From Brevundimonas basaltis (GTDB lineage: Bacteria > Pseudomonadota > Alphaproteobacteria > Caulobacterales > Caulobacteraceae), in assembly GCF_014202075.1 (NCBI RefSeq), contig NZ_JACHFZ010000001.1:372001-436000 (forward strand): a stretch of DNA of 64,000 bases, written 5' to 3'. A program made the translations under genes and the position numbers. Positions 62,452-64,000 of the stretch are shown here, piece after piece. Each line of letters begins with the position of its first letter. Position 1 is the stretch's first letter. The notes under the pieces were generated by a model that had not been told where the DNA came from, searched no databases, and was given only the letters and a program-made list of their open reading frames with translations.

Positions 62452-63588
62452 TCAGGCCGGCAGGTCAACCGTCGCCACCGCCTGGGCGGCGAGGCCTTCG
62501 CCCCGGCCGGCGAAGCCCAGGCCCTCGGTCGTGGTCGCCTTGACGCTGACGGCGTTGAGCGGCAGCGACAGCAGGGCGGCGAGGCGTTCGCGCATGGCCT
62601 GACGGTGCGGCTTCACCTTGGGCTGCTCGCAGATCAGGGTGACATCGACGTTGAGCAACCGGCCGCCCCGCGCGCGCAACCGCTCCACGGCATGAACCAA
62701 AAAGCGGTCGGAGGAAGCGCCCTTCCACTGCGGGTCGGTCGGCGGGAAGTGATCCCCGATGTCGCCGTCGCCCATGGCCCCGAGAATGGCGTCGGTGAGG
62801 GCGTGCAGGCCGGCGTCGGCGTCGGAATGGCCGATGAGGGTCTGGTCGTGGGCGATCTCGACCCCGCACAGCCAGACCGACGAGCCCGGGCCCCAGCGAT
62901 GCACGTCGAAGCCCTGGCCGACGCGGGTCCAGCGGGGGATCAAGGCCTCGGCCATGGCGAAATCCTCGGGGAAGGTGAGCTTCATCAGGCGCGGGTCGCC
63001 CTCGACCAGGGCCACGGCCTGGCCGGCGGCGCGGGCGACCTCGACGTCGTCCGTCGGCGGGGCGTCGCCCGGCCATCGGGCGTAGGCGTCTCGCAGGCTG
63101 CCCAGGCGGAAGCCCTGCGGCGTCTGCGCCCGCCACAGTCCGTCGCGCCCGACCGGGTCGCCCATCAGGCCGTCGGCGCCTCGCCGCAAGCTGTCGATGA
63201 CCGGCAGGACCGGAAGGGCGGCGTCCGCCCCCTCAAGGGCGGCGAGGACCCGGCGAATGGTCGCCGCGTCCAGCAGGGGCCGGGCGGCGTCGTGCACCAG
63301 CACACGGGCGTCCGGCCGGCCGGTCAAGGCATTGAGACCCGCCTGCACCGAGGCCGCGCGGGTGTCGCCGCCGACCACGGCGGACCAATGCCCGAGACCG
63401 GCCATGGCCTCGGCCGCCCGGGCCTCGGCGCCGGGCGCCACGACCACCGCCAGTTCGGACGCGCCGGTCGTCAGCAGGGCCTCGGCCGACCAACGCAGGA
63501 CAGGGCGACCGGCGAGATCGCGCCACTGTTTCGGGCCGCCCGCGCGGGAGCCGGTTCCCGCGGCGACGATGATGGCGAGGAAGCTCAT
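62452..63588 (-). CDS. ispDF: Bifunctional IspD/IspF of the MEP isoprenoid pathway
   Basis: 378 residues. The N-terminal 220 residues are the cytidylyltransferase Isp[33 protein letters not shown] near 3-34, [12 protein letters not shown] near 95 and [10 protein letters not shown] near 155. The C-terminal 155 residues are the cyclodiphosphate synthase Isp[25 protein letters not shown] near 222-245, [43 protein letters not shown] near 251-293, and [20 protein letters not shown]. Fusion is typical of alphaproteobacteria. It catalyses two non-consecutive steps. Confidence 0.96.
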   Translation of the reverse strand: MSFLAIIVAAGTGSRAGGPKQWRDLAGRPVLRWSAEALLTTGASELAVVVAPGAEARAAEAMAGLGHWSAVVGGDTRAASVQAGLNALTGRPDARVLVHDAARPLLDAATIRRVLAALEGADAALPVLPVIDSLRRGADGLMGDPVGRDGLWRAQTPQGFRLGSLRDAYARWPGDAPPTDDVEVARAAGQAVALVEGDPRLMKLTFPEDFAMAEALIPRWTRVGQGFDVHRWGPGSSVWLCGVEIAHDQTLIGHSDADAGLHALTDAILGAMGDGDIGDHFPPTDPQWKGASSDRFLVHAVERLRARGGRLLNVDVTLICEQPKVKPHRQAMRERLAALLSLPLNAVSVKATTTEGLGFAGRGEGLAAQAVATVDLPA

Positions 63589-63696
63589 GGCCCGCTTGTA
63601 GACACGCCGTGTCGCGCTGACGAGAGCCCGTCGCGGTGTTCATCCTGTTTGACAACGGACCGCACGCCGGGTCAGCTTGACCGTAGGAGGACGACC

Positions 63697-64000
63697 ATGA
63701 GCCACGTCATGCTGCAGCCGGTCATGGCCCTGGTGCTGTGGTCGATGGTGATGTGGGGCTGGCTTTACGCCACCCGACTGCCCGCCATGATCCGCGCCCG
63801 AACATCGCTGGATCCGACCCAGCCGCGGGACGTCATGCTGGGCGGCCTGCCGCCGCAGGTGCGATGGAAGGCTGACAATTACAATCACCTGATGGAGCAG
63901 CCGACGCTGTTCTACGCCACGGCCCTGACCCTGGCCCTGCTCGGGCAGGGTGACACCATCAATCTCGCGCTGGCCTGGAGCTATGTGGCGCTGAGGGTGG
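63697..64000 (+). CDS. MAPEG-family membrane protein, N-terminal part (3' end outside window)
   Basis: The frame runs from the ATG at 63697 to the window edge, 101 residues so far. AGGAGG at 63685-63690 is an excellent ribosome binding site. The first helix MLQPVMALVLWSMVMWGWLYATRL is followed by the family signature RWKADNYNHLMEQPTLFYATALTLALLGQ, where DNYxHLMEQPxLFY marks the MAPEG fold (membrane glutathione S-transferase-like). Substrate unknown. A TTGACA at 63649-63654 may be its -35 element, though no good -10 follows at 17 bases. Confidence 0.85.
   Translation, partial: MSHVMLQPVMALVLWSMVMWGWLYATRLPAMIRARTSLDPTQPRDVMLGGLPPQVRWKADNYNHLMEQPTLFYATALTLALLGQGDTINLALAWSYVALRV

Overview
The window is high-GC DNA packed with protein genes on both strands. 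It looks like a chromosomal core segment of an alphaproteobacterium of the order Caulobacterales, most like Brevundimonas or Caulobacter. The grounds are the glyA-nrdR-ribD-ribE-ribBA-ribH-nusB-thiL chain, the bamE / cytochrome-bc1-chaperone / DUF177 / plsX-fabH-ihfA-merR chain, the recG / sdhE-mfd arrangement, a PopA-like c-di-GMP effector, alphaproteobacterial family members (DUF2842, NDUFS4-like complex I subunit, fused IspDF) and many GTG/TTG starts with 1-4 bp overlaps. No transposase, integrase, phage gene or CRISPR array was seen. The genus is an inference from gene content only.

Layout. 1-5029: valine catabolism (acyl-CoA dehydrogenase, 3-hydroxyisobutyryl-CoA hydrolase, 3-hydroxyisobutyrate dehydrogenase), interrupted by a toxin-antitoxin pair with a frameshifted toxin and by two tandem exported methyltransferase-like proteins. 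5158-12887: hemA, a small conserved gene, then a long operon for SHMT, NrdR, riboflavin synthesis, NusB and ThiL. A good NrdR-box match lies before glyA. 12925-20335: a small exported protein, the K+-independent H+-pyrophosphatase, bamE divergent from the bc1 chaperone, then fatty-acid/phospholipid genes, IHF-alpha and a MerR regulator. 20391-24571: tRNA-Pro(GGG), small membrane proteins, heme A synthase, a PhoX-type phosphatase and a 1-kb intergenic region with a long imperfect inverted repeat. 24572-33254: rplM-rpsI, a lower-GC orphan gene, argC, an exported MsrB, PHA synthase with a coupled membrane protein, glpX and recJ.

33339-42122: tRNA-Glu, a double cold-shock protein, a DUF192 protein, tRNA-Pro(TGG), two PLP trans-sulfuration enzymes, a complex I subunit, tRNA-Arg(TCT), exonuclease III, and an amino-acid-binding lipoprotein next to a DAACS symporter with no ABC permease. 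42130-50247: sulfurtransferase, cyclopropane fatty acid synthase and photolyase on the minus strand, then the LPS inner-core operon kdsA-hldE-hldD ending in a DUF3089 protein that lacks the usual nucleophile serine. 50244-64000: recG, sdhE-mfd, a PopA-like protein with an SRPBCC protein, YihY, TusA, PncC, a membrane-anchored spermidine-synthase-like protein, ispDF and the start of a MAPEG protein.

Most of the window is ordinary housekeeping sequence. The points that stand out are regulatory (superimposed divergent promoters at bamE, a NrdR box in the glyA-nrdR leader, a GANTC cluster before ribE, hairpins covering ribosome binding sites) and enzymological (RibD without its deaminase, RibBA with a degenerate cyclohydrolase II half, exported methyltransferase-like twins, a binding protein beside a secondary transporter). 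All calls come from reading the sequence. No database search was possible.
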